Source: Hesseltinella vesiculosa (taxonomy: Eukaryota; Mucoromycota; Mucoromycetes; Mucorales; Cunninghamellaceae). Taken from it: a stretch of 64,000 bases of DNA. This document shows, one piece after another, positions 10,310 through 19,919 of this stretch; position 1 is the first letter of the stretch; every line of letters starts with the position of its first letter. The stretch spans positions 62,001 to 126,000 of the forward strand of contig MCGT01000020.1 of the NCBI GenBank assembly GCA_002104935.1, given 5' to 3'. The notes under the pieces were generated by a model that did not search any database, was not told the DNA's origin, and worked only from the letters and a program-made list of their open reading frames with translations. Both the position numbers and the translations under genes were made by a program.

Positions 10310-11500
10310 AACGTAGTAATCATTCGCATATGATACTGAACAAGACTTATTACATCGCCTGGTTTTGGAGTACACGGGTCAAATGATCCGCAAGACCCAG
10401 CTTTCGACAACTGGCAAGGTATACACAACGAAAGCATTCATTTTTGTTTATTTGCTCGAAAATAGATCTTGTATTTCGTAACAGTGTGGAAGAGAAGGTC
10501 ATGCTATAGCATAGAGTCGTAATTGCGAGCATCATCATAAAGTCAGAGTAAGTTCCTAAAGTCACTTTCCACTTTCCTTCTGCAAGCGACCCACTCATTA
10601 GCTGGGAGATTGGAGGTATCCAAACGAAAATGTTCAAACGTCGGCTGGGTCGATCGACCTGATTTTTTCAGCACCGTCATCATTCATGCATTTGCGCATC
10701 CCTACAAATTTATCATATCGATCCAATTCCTCAAAACTGCTGTGTGGTGTCTGCGTTTTTTTTTTTTTTTTTTTTTTGAAAAAATAGTATCGACATCCAC
10801 CAGTTCGACTGATCATGTTGAGCAAACCAATATCAAAAACGAAAAGCAAGCCGTCGGTCGAAAACCCAAGCTAGTAATTACCAATCCCAACGCCATCATC
10901 AGGTTACACATCAAACCAACAAAAATCAGTAGTACAGCGACGTTAGGTCGAACCATCCTTGCAAAAGTATCTTTTGCCGACACGCCTCTTGTTTTGATGC
11001 CAAATGCTACTATGATCTGATGAAACAGCAATAAACATGGGCCAGCCCACTCTGCCATATCCAGCTTCGAAAACTACAAGCAAGTGCGACCAGACCATAT
11101 GACGGCAGTTCAACGGCATGTGACTGATGCTAGCCAACATTAACGTCAGCTATTCATACACTGTTGGACTGTTTATGAATCACTCATTCTCAGCAGCCTG
11201 AACGCATTCTAATCAATGGAAATGGAATGTTTAAGGTGCTCATTCTCTTACGCGGTGATAGAAATGTGGAAAGGTTTGAAGGAAAGCTTCCGCTCGAACT
11301 TCTTGGCCGTTCTACAAACCTCCAAGCTGCATTGGCTGTTGAGTAGGCTCCAAGGTCACAACGTCTGCAAGCACTGAGGATGATCGTCCAGCGGTCGATT
11401 AATTCCTGAGGAGTAATTGTGTGGTTCATAAACACGTCAAGTAGCACTTTTGTGCGAACAAGGGTTTGAAATTTTCCAATAAAATGCATTTCCTATTTTT
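10310..11500 (+). pseudogene. Degenerate fragment of the Fanzor-family gene (N-terminal half)
   Basis: Plus-strand relic of the gene family seen intact-ish at 36227-38709. Shared protein blocks, in order, are KAFIFVYLLENR (the other copy has EAFIFAVFLENR); CGREGHA, a CxxC/GH zinc knuckle; GRKPKLVITNPNA against SRKRKLEIANTDA; VRPDHMTAVQRHVTDAS against VRPNHILTLQQNVTDAS; and INGNGMFKVLILLRG against INGNGLYKVCMLLRG. Stops (for example after the ENR block) and frame changes are frequent, and the order is split by a foldback repeat at about 10595-10800. Nothing corresponding to the catalytic C-terminal half is present. It is older and more decayed than the 36-38 kb copy. Confidence 0.7.
10595..10800 (+). 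repeat. Foldback repeat fragment inserted in the Fanzor relic
   Basis: Contains the family signatures GGTCGATCGACCTGATTTTT, CATCATTCATGCATTTGCGC and ATCGATCCAATTCCTCAAAA followed by a T run, all shared with the full elements at 19920-20830 and 46660-47600. It splits the coding blocks of the relic, so it inserted after that copy arrived. Confidence 0.75.
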
Positions 11501-11639
11501 CGGATTCTCGTTCATCTCTACTGTATGTTGCCAGCCTCTTGGTCGCTCCCTCCGCTGTCTAAGAGAGTTTCAGTTTTAACCAAGGTCATTTCTCATCATT
11601 TTGTACTGGTATGCAAAAGTTGAGGTGGATTTATTTAGT

Positions 11640-11945
11640 ACAAATTTGCACTGTGAAATTTGATGAGAATGTCTGGGGGTCCCCTGATGAAAACGGCCAA
11701 TTTTTCGTTTTTTTTAGCTGGAGAATCGGAGGTTTCAAAACGAGAGTGATCAAAAGTTGGCTGGGCGACTCTTATTAATCGACCTGATTTTTTCAGCTCC
11801 AGCATCATTCATGAATTTGCGCCTTTGGTCAAAATTTCACATCCATCTAATCACTGACAAGTGATGTTCAAGGCTTGCTTTTTTTTTTTTCATTTTGAAA
11901 AAAAAAGGTACCATATTCAATCTCCGCTTCGCGCTTTCGATGCAA
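11640..11945 (+). repeat. Foldback repeat arm
   Basis: Starts with the outer-end sequence GTGGATTTATTTAGTACAAA, then GGGGGTCCCCTGATGAAAAC, GCTGGAGAATCGGAGG, AAAGTTGGCTGGGCGAC, CATCATTCATGAATTTGCGC and a T run near 11880. A single arm rather than a full inverted pair. Confidence 0.75.
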
Positions 11946-13030
11946 AACAGCCTGAAGATCCATAGCCATCTGTGAGGCTAAAGTGCAACCTTTTCAATGA
12001 AATCCTTCTCCAAGTCAACTTTCAAGGTCCCGGTTTGGTGATGAAGTGTTAATGCCTTGAGCACCTTGGTCAATACTGAACTTGACAAAAGTGAACCAAC
12101 CTGGTCAAGAGCTGATTGTCAATTTCCCTACTTGCACCAGCCTGGAATTGAAGGCAAACAGTTATTTTTTTATTTTTTAAAAAAAAGGGAGTATGTCGGT
12201 AAGATTATTGAGGGATCGGGTTGATATGGAAGTTTGCACGAGTGCGTAAAAGCATGAATGGTAATGGTAATAAATCATCGCGTCCATTGCGGAAGTTCTC
12301 ACAGCCAACTTTTAAGCTTGACGAACACGAAGATAGCTACATAATGAACTGTGCTAGAACAGTGGAGGTTGAATGAGGATGAAAGGAAGGAAAAATATAT
12401 TAAGCGTAGTAATGTGCTCTCCTGGCCGAGTTGGACGACCTTCGTCAAGAACGACATTGATCCAGGTGTTCATGAGACAGACACCTTTTCATCAAATCGG
12501 AACTTGTCCGAAAACATAAAAAAACAAAAAAAAAAAAAAAAAAAAGAGCACTATTTGTATATTTTTGTAGGGAAAAAAGGGGGGAAGAGAAAGAGAAATA
12601 TCTTGGACCACCAAGTGCTAGAATTGGCGGCGGGGCTCACCGAATGGCGTGAGATTACCATAGGTGAGCTGAACCTTAGGCTTGCGTTGGCGACGACGGC
12701 ATTCCTTTTTTCCGCCAACAGTATTCGCCTGCATGCAGGAATCAAAAGAAGCAACATTGAAGTGAGTCAGTCGACAGTCCTTTTTTATTTTTTATTTTTT
12801 CAACGAGGTACATACGATGCCGTCACGAGTGGGCAAGGGAGCAGGGGGAGGGTGCGAAGCTGGGTATGTACATAGAGACACATATGCAAGCGTCTTCCCT
12901 CCATATGTTATCATGGAGAGAATCTTGTCCTCTTGATCGTTGTCAAGGAAACGGCTAAATCTCTGTCACTGATCATGGAAGATTGCCATACGGAAATTGG
13001 TTAGCAATTTCTCAGGCACAAACAGATGGA
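11946..13030 (+). other. Unassigned accessory DNA
   Basis: No supported gene. It holds a very diverged foldback-repeat scrap (CACAGCCAACTTTTAAGC near 12300), an A run at 12525-12545, and short open segments on both strands without recognisable motifs (for example SNVLSWPSWTTFVKNDIDP near 12410-12470 on the plus strand). Confidence 0.35.
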
Positions 13031-13039
13031 CAACTTCTG

Positions 13040-13565
13040 TTGCCCTTCTTCTAGCCGTGCTAGCCCTTCCTCTGGCACTTCTGGCCCTGATGGCCATTCT
13101 TCTGGCATTGGTGGCCCTCACCCTAAACTGACTGGGGGAAACAAAGTCCCCATCGGCGAGCCACGACTCCAGTTTTAATTTGTTCAAAAAAAAAAGCAAT
13201 AAATTTTTTTGTGAGGATGACCATGTCGCTTAAGGAAAACAGAGTGCGGTTGCTATCATACGCCGCCTGACATCCTAAACGAAGAATGTGATGTTACTGT
13301 AGCGGTGGCTCCCTTGGCCCCTGGTGCTCTTGCGCTTATTGATCTTGGCATCTCATGTGCTTCTAATACCAGTGATAAAACATGAAGCGATCAGCCCATA
13401 ACAGCCACGACAAGTGCAATATCCCATTGATCAAGGTGGTGTTCATTGACAAATCCCTGGTAGATTTTCCCTCCGCTTTGTGAAAAAAAAAAATAAATCA
13501 GTCTTGATAGATTCCATATTCACAGCGCACCAGTTTCCCACCCCCTTATCTATACTGAAACCTCA
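13040..13565 (+). repeat. Direct repeat, copy A (LTR-like arrangement)
   Basis: A block of about 500 bp repeated directly at about 15290-15790 and, inverted, at about 41035-41440. It runs from a Pro/Ser-coding segment (TAGCCCTTCCTCTGGCA) through ATGTCGCTTAAGGAAAACAG to GATAGATTCCATATTCACAG. A more diverged relative lies at about 23590-23760. The two direct copies bracket the small basic-protein gene, like the ends of a non-autonomous element, but no primer-binding site or terminal TG/CA could be confirmed. Confidence 0.75.
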
Positions 13566-13692
13566 ATTTATTTTTTATGGAACATTCACCCTCGCTCTTG
13601 TCGCTGCTGCTGCTGTACGTCACGCGCCTCGGTCTCTCCCACCTTCACGCATTGTAAATTCTGTGGGAAAAATTTCCAATGCTCGTATTAAG

Positions 13693-13738
13693 CTAAATAT
13701 TTAAAGATTGATTAAAGGCTGGCGGCGCCAAAGAAGAG
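13693..13738 (+). promoter_or_regulatory. Conserved upstream box of the small-gene units
   Basis: A TATTTAAA-type A/T element (about 13698-13705) is followed by GGCGGCGCCAAAGAAGAG (13721-13738) and a T run, 50-60 bases before the ATG at 13784. The same box stands before both related units on the minus strand (about 42381-42402 and 42814-42836). Conservation with the start codon suggests a promoter or 5' UTR element. Confidence 0.5.
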
Positions 13739-13783
13739 TTTTTTTTTTCCTTCTCTTTCCTACCTTACACTTTTCTTTTTACA

Positions 13784-14080
13784 ATGACACGCCCCATTTA
13801 TCAAGGACTTCTTGATATATTTATGGAATCCAATAGAAGATATGAAGAGCGACAAGCGAGAGAAGCTGCTGTCGCTCCCAATGCCCAAGCTCAGGCTGCT
13901 GATGCTCCCAATGGCCCTGTCCCTGCGGCTCTCGTCGCACCTGCTTCTGCTGCTCCTTGGTCCTCGTCGTATGCCCCTGGCCCTGGCCCATCGACTGGGC
14001 CAGAAAAAAAAAAGCGAAAAAGAAACAAAAGCAACAAACGACGACGACGACAGCGTCAACAGCACCTTGCCCATGAATAA
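13784..14080 (+). CDS. Small basic protein of a repeated cassette (98 aa)
   Basis: Unrecognised, intronless. The protein starts MTRPIYQGLLDIFMESNRR, continues with YEERQAREAAVAPN, an Ala/Pro/Ser-rich middle (PVPAALVAPASAA, SYAPGPGPS), and ends in a very basic, NLS-like tail (KKKRKRNKSNKRRRRQ then RQQHLAHE). Related units with the same start, the same Pro-Gly-Pro segment and the same basic tail lie inverted at about 42488-42760 (broken by a TGA) and about 42170-42345. Another partial relative follows at 14579-14806. Repetition in several copies with a conserved upstream box argues that it is a real gene family carried by mobile DNA. A nucleic-acid-binding role is only a guess from charge. Confidence 0.55.
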   Translation: MTRPIYQGLLDIFMESNRRYEERQAREAAVAPNAQAQAADAPNGPVPAALVAPASAAPWSSSYAPGPGPSTGPEKKKRKRNKSNKRRRRQRQQHLAHE

Positions 14081-14578
14081 AGCAAAAAAAAAAAAAGCGC
14101 CCTGCCTCTCTGCCCAGTCTCTCTCTCTCTCCCTAATAAAAATAAAATGCAACTGAAATAAAAGTTGCCATATGTAATATACGAAGATGTAATTTTCAAC
14201 GACCATGGCGCCGATAACCAAACTGCATTGCCTGTGCGCTTTTCAAAATGGTCAAACATCGACTATGGCTATTGCGTTTGATATCCCCTTCCCTCCTCAA
14301 GTGTTTTTTCATACAGCCACCAAAAAATAAGCAAACGCCGCTACGCCTATCTCACCCCTTCATAATTTTCTTACCTCTTCTGCTTTTTTTTTTTTTTTAC
14401 TTGACACTTAAACTGGACGAAATCGATTGACGTATCCCATTTCTTTGCCTTGTTTAAAAATACTCATAAACTTTTCTTGAATAGAGCTGTCATAATTTAT
14501 GTTTTGCAGTCATAAACGCAGCACGAGCAGAAATAAAATGAAAAACTGGCGATCGCTGTCCGTTTATTAAGATCAAAT

Positions 14579-14806
14579 CGTCGCCATGAAGAGCGACAAG
14601 CCCAACAAGATCAGCTCCTCGCTTCTCCCGTTTGTTCTGTTGGTGGTTTTACTGGTGTTACTGCTGGTGCTGCTGGCCCTTCTGCTGGTGCTTCTGGTAT
14701 TCCTATCCATCATCGCCGTCAAGGCTTCAACCCTTTGGCGGCGCCCACCGCCCCTGCTTCAGCTGTGCCTGATGGCCCTGTTTACCGATTTTTAATTGTT
14801 TCTTAG
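14579..14806 (+). pseudogene. Truncated relative of the small basic protein gene
   Basis: A 76-codon open frame with no initiating ATG in frame. It begins RRHEERQAQQDQLLASP-like residues, matching YEERQARE of the 98-residue protein, then Gly/Ala/Ser-rich sequence (GVTAGAAGPSAGASGIP) and NPLAAPTAPASAVPDGPV. A long hydrophobic leucine-rich frame overlaps it, but that is the shadow of this one. The inverted copy at about 41440-41660 has the same frame and continues directly into the Pro/Ser segment of the direct repeat (LAISGPFSSPASPSSGIG), whereas here about 500 bp intervene. Confidence 0.5.
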
Positions 14807-15245
14807 AAAGCACGGCTGCAGCTGATTGATATGCTGCTCAAGCTTTGGAAAAAAGGAAAATCGCTCCCTGTCGACAAAAATACCCAGCACCATCTGTTGA
14901 CAAATGCTGCTGGTCCTAGCCCCACACAATCGTCTACGAACACGTCCTCCACGTTCAAAGCACCGTATCCTATCATTGGCTCTCCCAGGAATGGCAGGGC
15001 AGCATCTAGCGATATCTTCAACTCGCCTGCAAACTCACCGCAATCAAGTATGACCAGCTAACCTGTGGTCCCGTCTCCAGTTTCCTCATCTGCTTCGCCT
15101 TCATCTGTAGCCTTCAGGACGCTACCTGTATCTCCAAAGCGGACCCCTGGAAACGGTTCGTCCCATGGTATGTTTACTGCCACCAACCGCTCGACCGTCT
15201 TGATCTTGAACGCATTAGGTACAGGTTGGATAAAAAAAAAAAAAA
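14807..15245 (+). other. Extra segment absent from the inverted cassette copy
   Basis: Lies where the cassette copy at 40.7-42.9 kb is continuous, so it is either an insertion here or a deletion there. It has an open Ser/Pro-rich segment (KARLQLIDMLLKLWKKGKS, then STNTSSTFKAPYPIIGSP) interrupted by one TAA. It looks like a captured exon of an unidentified gene. Confidence 0.4.
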
Positions 15246-15289
15246 GAAAATCAACAGCTGCTTACCCTTCCGCTTAGTCATTAGTGGCC

Positions 15290-15790
15290 CTTTCTCTAGC
15301 CCTGCTAGCCCTTCCTCTGGCATTGGTGGCCCTCCCCCTAAAATTGCAAGGGAAACAAAGTCCCCATCGGTGAGCCACGACTCCAGTTTTAATTTGCTAA
15401 AAAAATAAAAGCAATAAATTTTTTTGTGAGGATGACCATGTCGCTTAAGGAAAACAGAGTGCGGTTGCTATCATACGCCGCCTGACATCCTAAACGAAGA
15501 ATGTGATGTTACTGTAGCGGTGGCTCCCTTGGCCCCTGGTGCTCTTGCGCTTATTGATCTTGGCATCTCATGTGCTTCTAATACCAGTGATAAAACATGA
15601 AAGCTATAAGCCCATAACAGCCACGAAAAGTGCAATATCCCATTGATCAAGGTGGTGCTCATTGACAAATCCATGATAGATTTTCCCTCCGCTTTGTGAA
15701 AAAAAAAATAAATCAGTCTTGATAGATTCCATATTCACAGCGCAAATGCTGCACATTTTCTCACCCGCTAAACAAAACTGAAACTTCTTA
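15290..15790 (+). repeat. Direct repeat, copy B
   Basis: Nearly identical to copy A at 13040-13565 over the ATGTCGCTTAAGGAAAACAG to CATATTCACAGCGCA part. Downstream, to about 16020, it continues as sequence that is also present inverted at about 40740-40920 (CTTGCTACAAGCCTCG, GATAG, GGCTCGTTTTCAGTCAC), so the shared cassette extends to about 16020. Confidence 0.75.
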
Positions 15791-16089
15791 ATCTCTAATC
15801 TTTTTTTTTTCTTTTCTTCCTCTTTTTATTTACACGTTATGAACATCAAATATCAGTTTACGTTGACCACTCCTTCTATGGAACTTGGCAAACACCTTGC
15901 TACAAGCCTCGAATGACGCGATAGAAAGTGGAATGGGCTCGTTTTCAGTCACGGTTCCATACTGTGGTTTTCAGCCACGCTGCCACTTTGCGGTTTTCAG
16001 CCATGCTGGTCCAATGACCCCCTAGGTACCGGTATGTAAAATAAAATGTGGCCGATGATCAGTGACTGACATGCTTCTAACGCTATTGT

Positions 16090-16720
16090 TCAGAAGAAAA
16101 CCCGCCGCCGCCACCGCCGCCTAAAAAAAGGCAGAAGAAGATGGCTCTTGGTCTGGCCGCCGTCTGGTAGAAGAAGAATCGCCCGCCAGCCCTGCTTGGC
16201 GGGAACACATGATTTCACAACATCCAAAAGAAGAAGCTGAAACGTTGGTTATGCGTAATCGAATCTTTGGCTCGATTGCTGGGGGATGTAGGTGCTTCGA
16301 GTGGAGGCTGAACTGTCATCGCTAACGGCTTTTTTTTTTTTTTTTTTTTTTTTTGCATAAGCGTTTGGTGATATCATGTACAAGGTGCCTCGTGACTACC
16401 AGATCAAGGTGTTTCCATTTATTCCTTACGAAACCTACCGAACCTTTGCTCACTACCGCCACTGCATCGTCAACTGTGACCGTACACCTCCATACCTGTC
16501 TTCCAAACACTTGACCAGCCATCATCAGCTTCAAAAGGGTGATAAATATATCATCATTGCCACCGATGGCCTCTGGGACGAACTGTCTTGGGACAATGTG
16601 CGGAGCAAGAATGGTGATCAAACCACTGCTACTCTGATAAGCCGCTGGGACAATGCCTGGAGCCAAGAACCCAATACTGCCAGACTTGATCCTGCTACTG
16701 CTGCTCTCTGCTGCTCCTAG
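16090..16720 (+). pseudogene. PP2C-type phosphatase fragment (pyruvate dehydrogenase phosphatase-like)
   Basis: Two coding pieces of a PP2C phosphatase. The first (about 16140-16290) reads SPASPAWREHMISQHPKEE then VMRNRIFGSI. After an intron-like segment with a 24-T run, the second (about 16365-16720) reads FGDIMYKVPRDYQIKV, NCDRTPPYLSS, HHQLQKGDKYIIIATDGLWD and ELSWDNVRSKNGD. FGD and DGLWDELS are family hallmarks, and the closest general match is the PDP/PTC group. The N-terminal half with the first metal-binding aspartates is absent, and the end lacks the DDMTV-like C terminus. It sits directly against the repeated cassette, suggesting capture. Not expected to be active. Confidence 0.75.
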
Positions 16721-16729
16721 CTCTTAACT

Positions 16730-18115
16730 CGTTTTTATTTTTCCTTAGTTTTCCTTCTTTTTCTTCGTTCGAATTTTCGAATTAAAAAAGAACCCTGAAA
16801 GGATTCTAATCGAATTACTGAGGTTTATATTCTGATCAGATTTTACAAAAGGAGACAAAACCAAAGCCCAATGACCATGCTAGAGGCCAACAATAATGGC
16901 GCTTGTAGGGGAGAGGGAACTATGTGCTGGAAATCATTGAGGTCAGCCTATGCGAAAGTTACCAGGCTAACTTGATAGAGCACCAAGTCAGGTAAGAGCC
17001 GACAAAGGATCAGATGCCAGCACTCCAACCACGCAGTGGAACGGCGCGGACAAGAGAGAAAAAAAGCGGTCATGAGTGTCGGGCACAAGGTCACAGTGGC
17101 GATAGATCGGAGGTGCAACCAAGATGTATAACATGCGACGAGGAGATTGGGGACGGAAAGTTACATGAAATGCCATTTGGAAAGGCGTGTTGTTGAAATC
17201 AGTGCCCAAGGCTTTCGTGAAGACAAACTGTAAACTCGGAGGGATCGAAGAGTTGATATTGGGCGGTCACAACTAGACAAGGATAGATGAATTAAGGAGA
17301 GCAACGGGATGGTGCCGGCAAACAGACCATGCGTCAAAACAGAGCAGGGAGATGCAGCTGAAGATCTAGCAGGGGACCAGAGCTACCTGGGAAGATGTTG
17401 AATACTTCCTGAAATGGGGAGGCGTCACATTTTCTTTGCTGCACCCAACAAATACCTCGGGTTCTTGGGCTTTTGCTAGAGAAGGGAAACAGGACAGTTG
17501 ATAAGTATAGCAGGTGTGATAATCGGCTTGTGCCACAGGAATTAAGGGAATAGGAGTGGCAGGCGGTGGAACGGTCAAGCTGCCTCAGGCAGAAGGATGC
17601 GCACCAAGACAAAGTTACGAACGAAAGGGTGAAAGAACGATACTTATTGATTTTGGAGAGGTGAGAGGTGAGAGCCAATGTGCTTGTATTGCTGGAGTTT
17701 GATGGGCTGCATCAAAAAGGGCGTGGCTGCCAAGCCGATATGTAGCCTTGGTTAAACGGGTTATAAGCAGAGAGTTGCTGTGGTGAAATGTAAACAGGCG
17801 TTGTAGTTGAGAATAAAGAGTGGGAGGTAGCGGATTGTGACGCAAGAAATACCAAAGCTGAGACATGATCAGTGCGTTCCAAATCGTAGTTCTCCCGGGA
17901 ATAGAAAGATTCCTGGATGAGTAAACTGCGCAAGTAGCGTTCTATTTTACTAATGAGCTCGACCAGGAAGCCAAAGAGTTGCTGTGGAGAGTGGGCAAGG
18001 AAGATTACAGGGTAGGCAAACGCCTAAGTATTGGCAATGCTGTGCTTCGATCGAGTTGTTGTGCAACGGGCCAGGTCGTTCTGGAGTGCAGGGTTAGATG
18101 CAAGCTAGGGGTTAG
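16730..18115 (-). other. Unassigned stretch
   Basis: No supported gene. Minus-strand open frames at about 17334-17930 (for example SLLIQESFYSRENYDLERTD, TTTPVYISPQQLSAYNPFNQ) look protein-like but cannot be joined or named. They could be the decayed 3' end of the coiled-coil gene just upstream on that strand. The first 70 bases (TTTTATTTTTCCTTAG, TTCGAATTTTCGAATTA) resemble stretches near 19750 and 45955. Confidence 0.3.
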
Positions 18116-18119
18116 TCCG

Positions 18120-18883
18120 TAAGGATGAACCGGGTAGGTTGGGTGGTGGATTTCACTGGCTGTTTGGCGATCTGTAAATGAGAACTCAAGTTTTCAAGAG
18201 CATCCCGCAGTTCGGGTGGAAGATATATCTCGACAGCGAAATCGTCTGGCTCTGAGATTGGGCCACTGACTGTCTGTCGCACCGTATTTGATCGTCCAGG
18301 CTCTTAAGTGTTCATAAGGAGAGGAGCTGGTAGGCGTCATCGACTATTCAGCAGGGGCAGGCTGTTCTAAGTAAATAGAGACGCCAGTAACGGCTTCAGC
18401 TAATGAATGTAAGGGCTTACTTTCTTCCCTCCTATTAAATTTGAGCTGCTTCCGAGCTCATCTAATTGAGAACGTAAAGCTTGAATGGTGTTATCTAATA
18501 AAAAAGTGAGTATGAAATGAACAAAAAAAAAAAAAAGAGAGAGGTTGCACCTTTCAGTGTAGGCTTGTATAAATCGTTGGAGTTGGTCAGAATCGGAAAG
18601 ATCATAGAGCGATAGGGTCATCCAATGAGAGCTGCTGCAAGAGGGAATCTGCAGCTACCTGATGGGGTTTTGCATTTTCGGCTACGAGTGCTTGAGATGA
18701 GTTCCTGCTTGTGTGACTTTTTGTTGTAATGCAAGCACTTGATGTTGTAGCTGTAACTGTTGCTTCCATTGAGCTTCCCGCCTTTCGTATGCCAGCAGCC
18801 GCATCTGTAGCGCTGCCATAAAAATACAGTACCATTAATATCGTTGACATCTCGTGGCATTTTGACTTACCATCGTTGGACAT
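18120..18883 (-). pseudogene. Remnant of a coiled-coil protein gene
   Basis: Minus strand. An ATG at 18883 with a 13-base first exon splices to LQMRLLAYERREAQWKQQLQ and HQVLALQQKV, a Gln/Leu-rich coiled coil. Further coiled-coil-like pieces follow (SDSDQLQRFIQAYTER, NTIQALRSQLDELGSSS), then EAVTGVSIYLEQPAPAE and a last block with SEPDDFAVEIYLPPELRDAL and LENLSSHLQIA. The pieces are in order but lie in different frames, with a TAG after about 45 codons and no consistent set of splice sites, so it appears broken. The arrangement of N-terminal coiled coil plus compact C-terminal domain is like kinetochore or other scaffold subunits, but I cannot name it. Confidence 0.4.
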
Positions 18884-19049
18884 GAGTTTTATTTTTAATA
18901 GATCGAGAAGGAAGGGCGTGGGAGGGCCTTAGCCGTGCTGATACGCTTTTTCCAAAAAAAAAAAGAAAAGAGAAGAATACACCACGCCCCTCTTTTTTTT
19001 TTTTTTTTTTTTGAAAAATGATTAGGCAAAAAATAAAAAAATTCAGCTC

Positions 19050-19386
19050 ATTGAGCATCTTGTCCAATGCCTCGTTTGATTTATACGTTGCCAAGGAAGC
19101 CGAGCGCTTCATGGACGAGGACAAATATTACTGATGGCAAGTCAAAGAAGGAGCCATGCAGGGCCCGCTTTATTTGGACCAGACCGAGAACGGCCAGGAA
19201 TTGGTGGTGTACCAAGGTGGGCCAGACGGCTATGGCAATCCTCACTTTTTGGCCACCAGTGAGCGGGAAGGACATGTCCGCTGTCTGGAGTTGCGACATT
19301 GGCCATGTGAGCCTGCAAAACGCAGGGAAATCGACACTTGCTTGGTGTCATTTCCAACACCCACAAACAAGCCGCCGATAACGTAA
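19050..19386 (+). pseudogene. Unidentified gene fragment interrupted by TGA
   Basis: Plus-strand frame reading ASFDLYVAKEAERFMDEDKY, then a TGA near 19133, then WQVKEGAMQGPLYLDQTENG, VVYQGGPDGYGNPHFLATS and VRCLELRHWPCEPAKRREI up to a TAA at 19386. The composition is clearly that of a real protein on both sides of the stop. The family is unknown to me. It has no convincing start and lies among repeats, so I call it a remnant. Confidence 0.45.
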
Positions 19387-19919
19387 CCTCCTTCAGCTTC
19401 TCTCTCATAAACGCAACCAACCACCCAGCGAGATGATTGTTCAACGCTGGACGAGGCAAAGTGTAAATAAAGCCTCCATATTATTTCTTACTACAATCGT
19501 ATCAACTTGGATCAACTTGAGATTCCATCACCAGAGAGCTCAGGTAGATCTACCCAAGCTGTGCTCTCAGAGTCTCTCGATGCATCCACATCGTAAATTA
19601 GATGTAACCCGATTGAAAGTTATTTTTTTTATACTGGTTTCACTAAGCATAACCTTCCATCTAGATTACTTTCTCTCATTTATGAGCTATAGCATCCTGA
19701 AAAAAAGAAATACTATACCGCAAACAAGCCAACTACCACGTTGAAACTACTTTTATTTTCCTCAGTCTCTTTTCTTCTTTGCTCGACTTTTCGATTATAG
19801 AAGTATGAATGATTTGAATGCTTTGTTTATTTCACAAATTTTATACAAGGTCCAATTTTTTTCCTATTCATGTTCTCTTTTTCTCTTTGCCAATCTGAAA
19901 AGCGTATTCTGCAAAGAAC

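Noticed and set aside
14586..14795. Leucine-rich hydrophobic small protein starting MKSDKPNK
   Set aside because: Out-of-frame reading of the Gly/Ala/Ser-coding segment related to the 98-residue protein; the other frame matches RYEERQARE of its relatives.
18120..18883. Naming the coiled-coil remnant as a CENP-O/P-type kinetochore subunit
   Set aside because: The domain order is suggestive, but no diagnostic motif was seen, so only a neutral description was kept.
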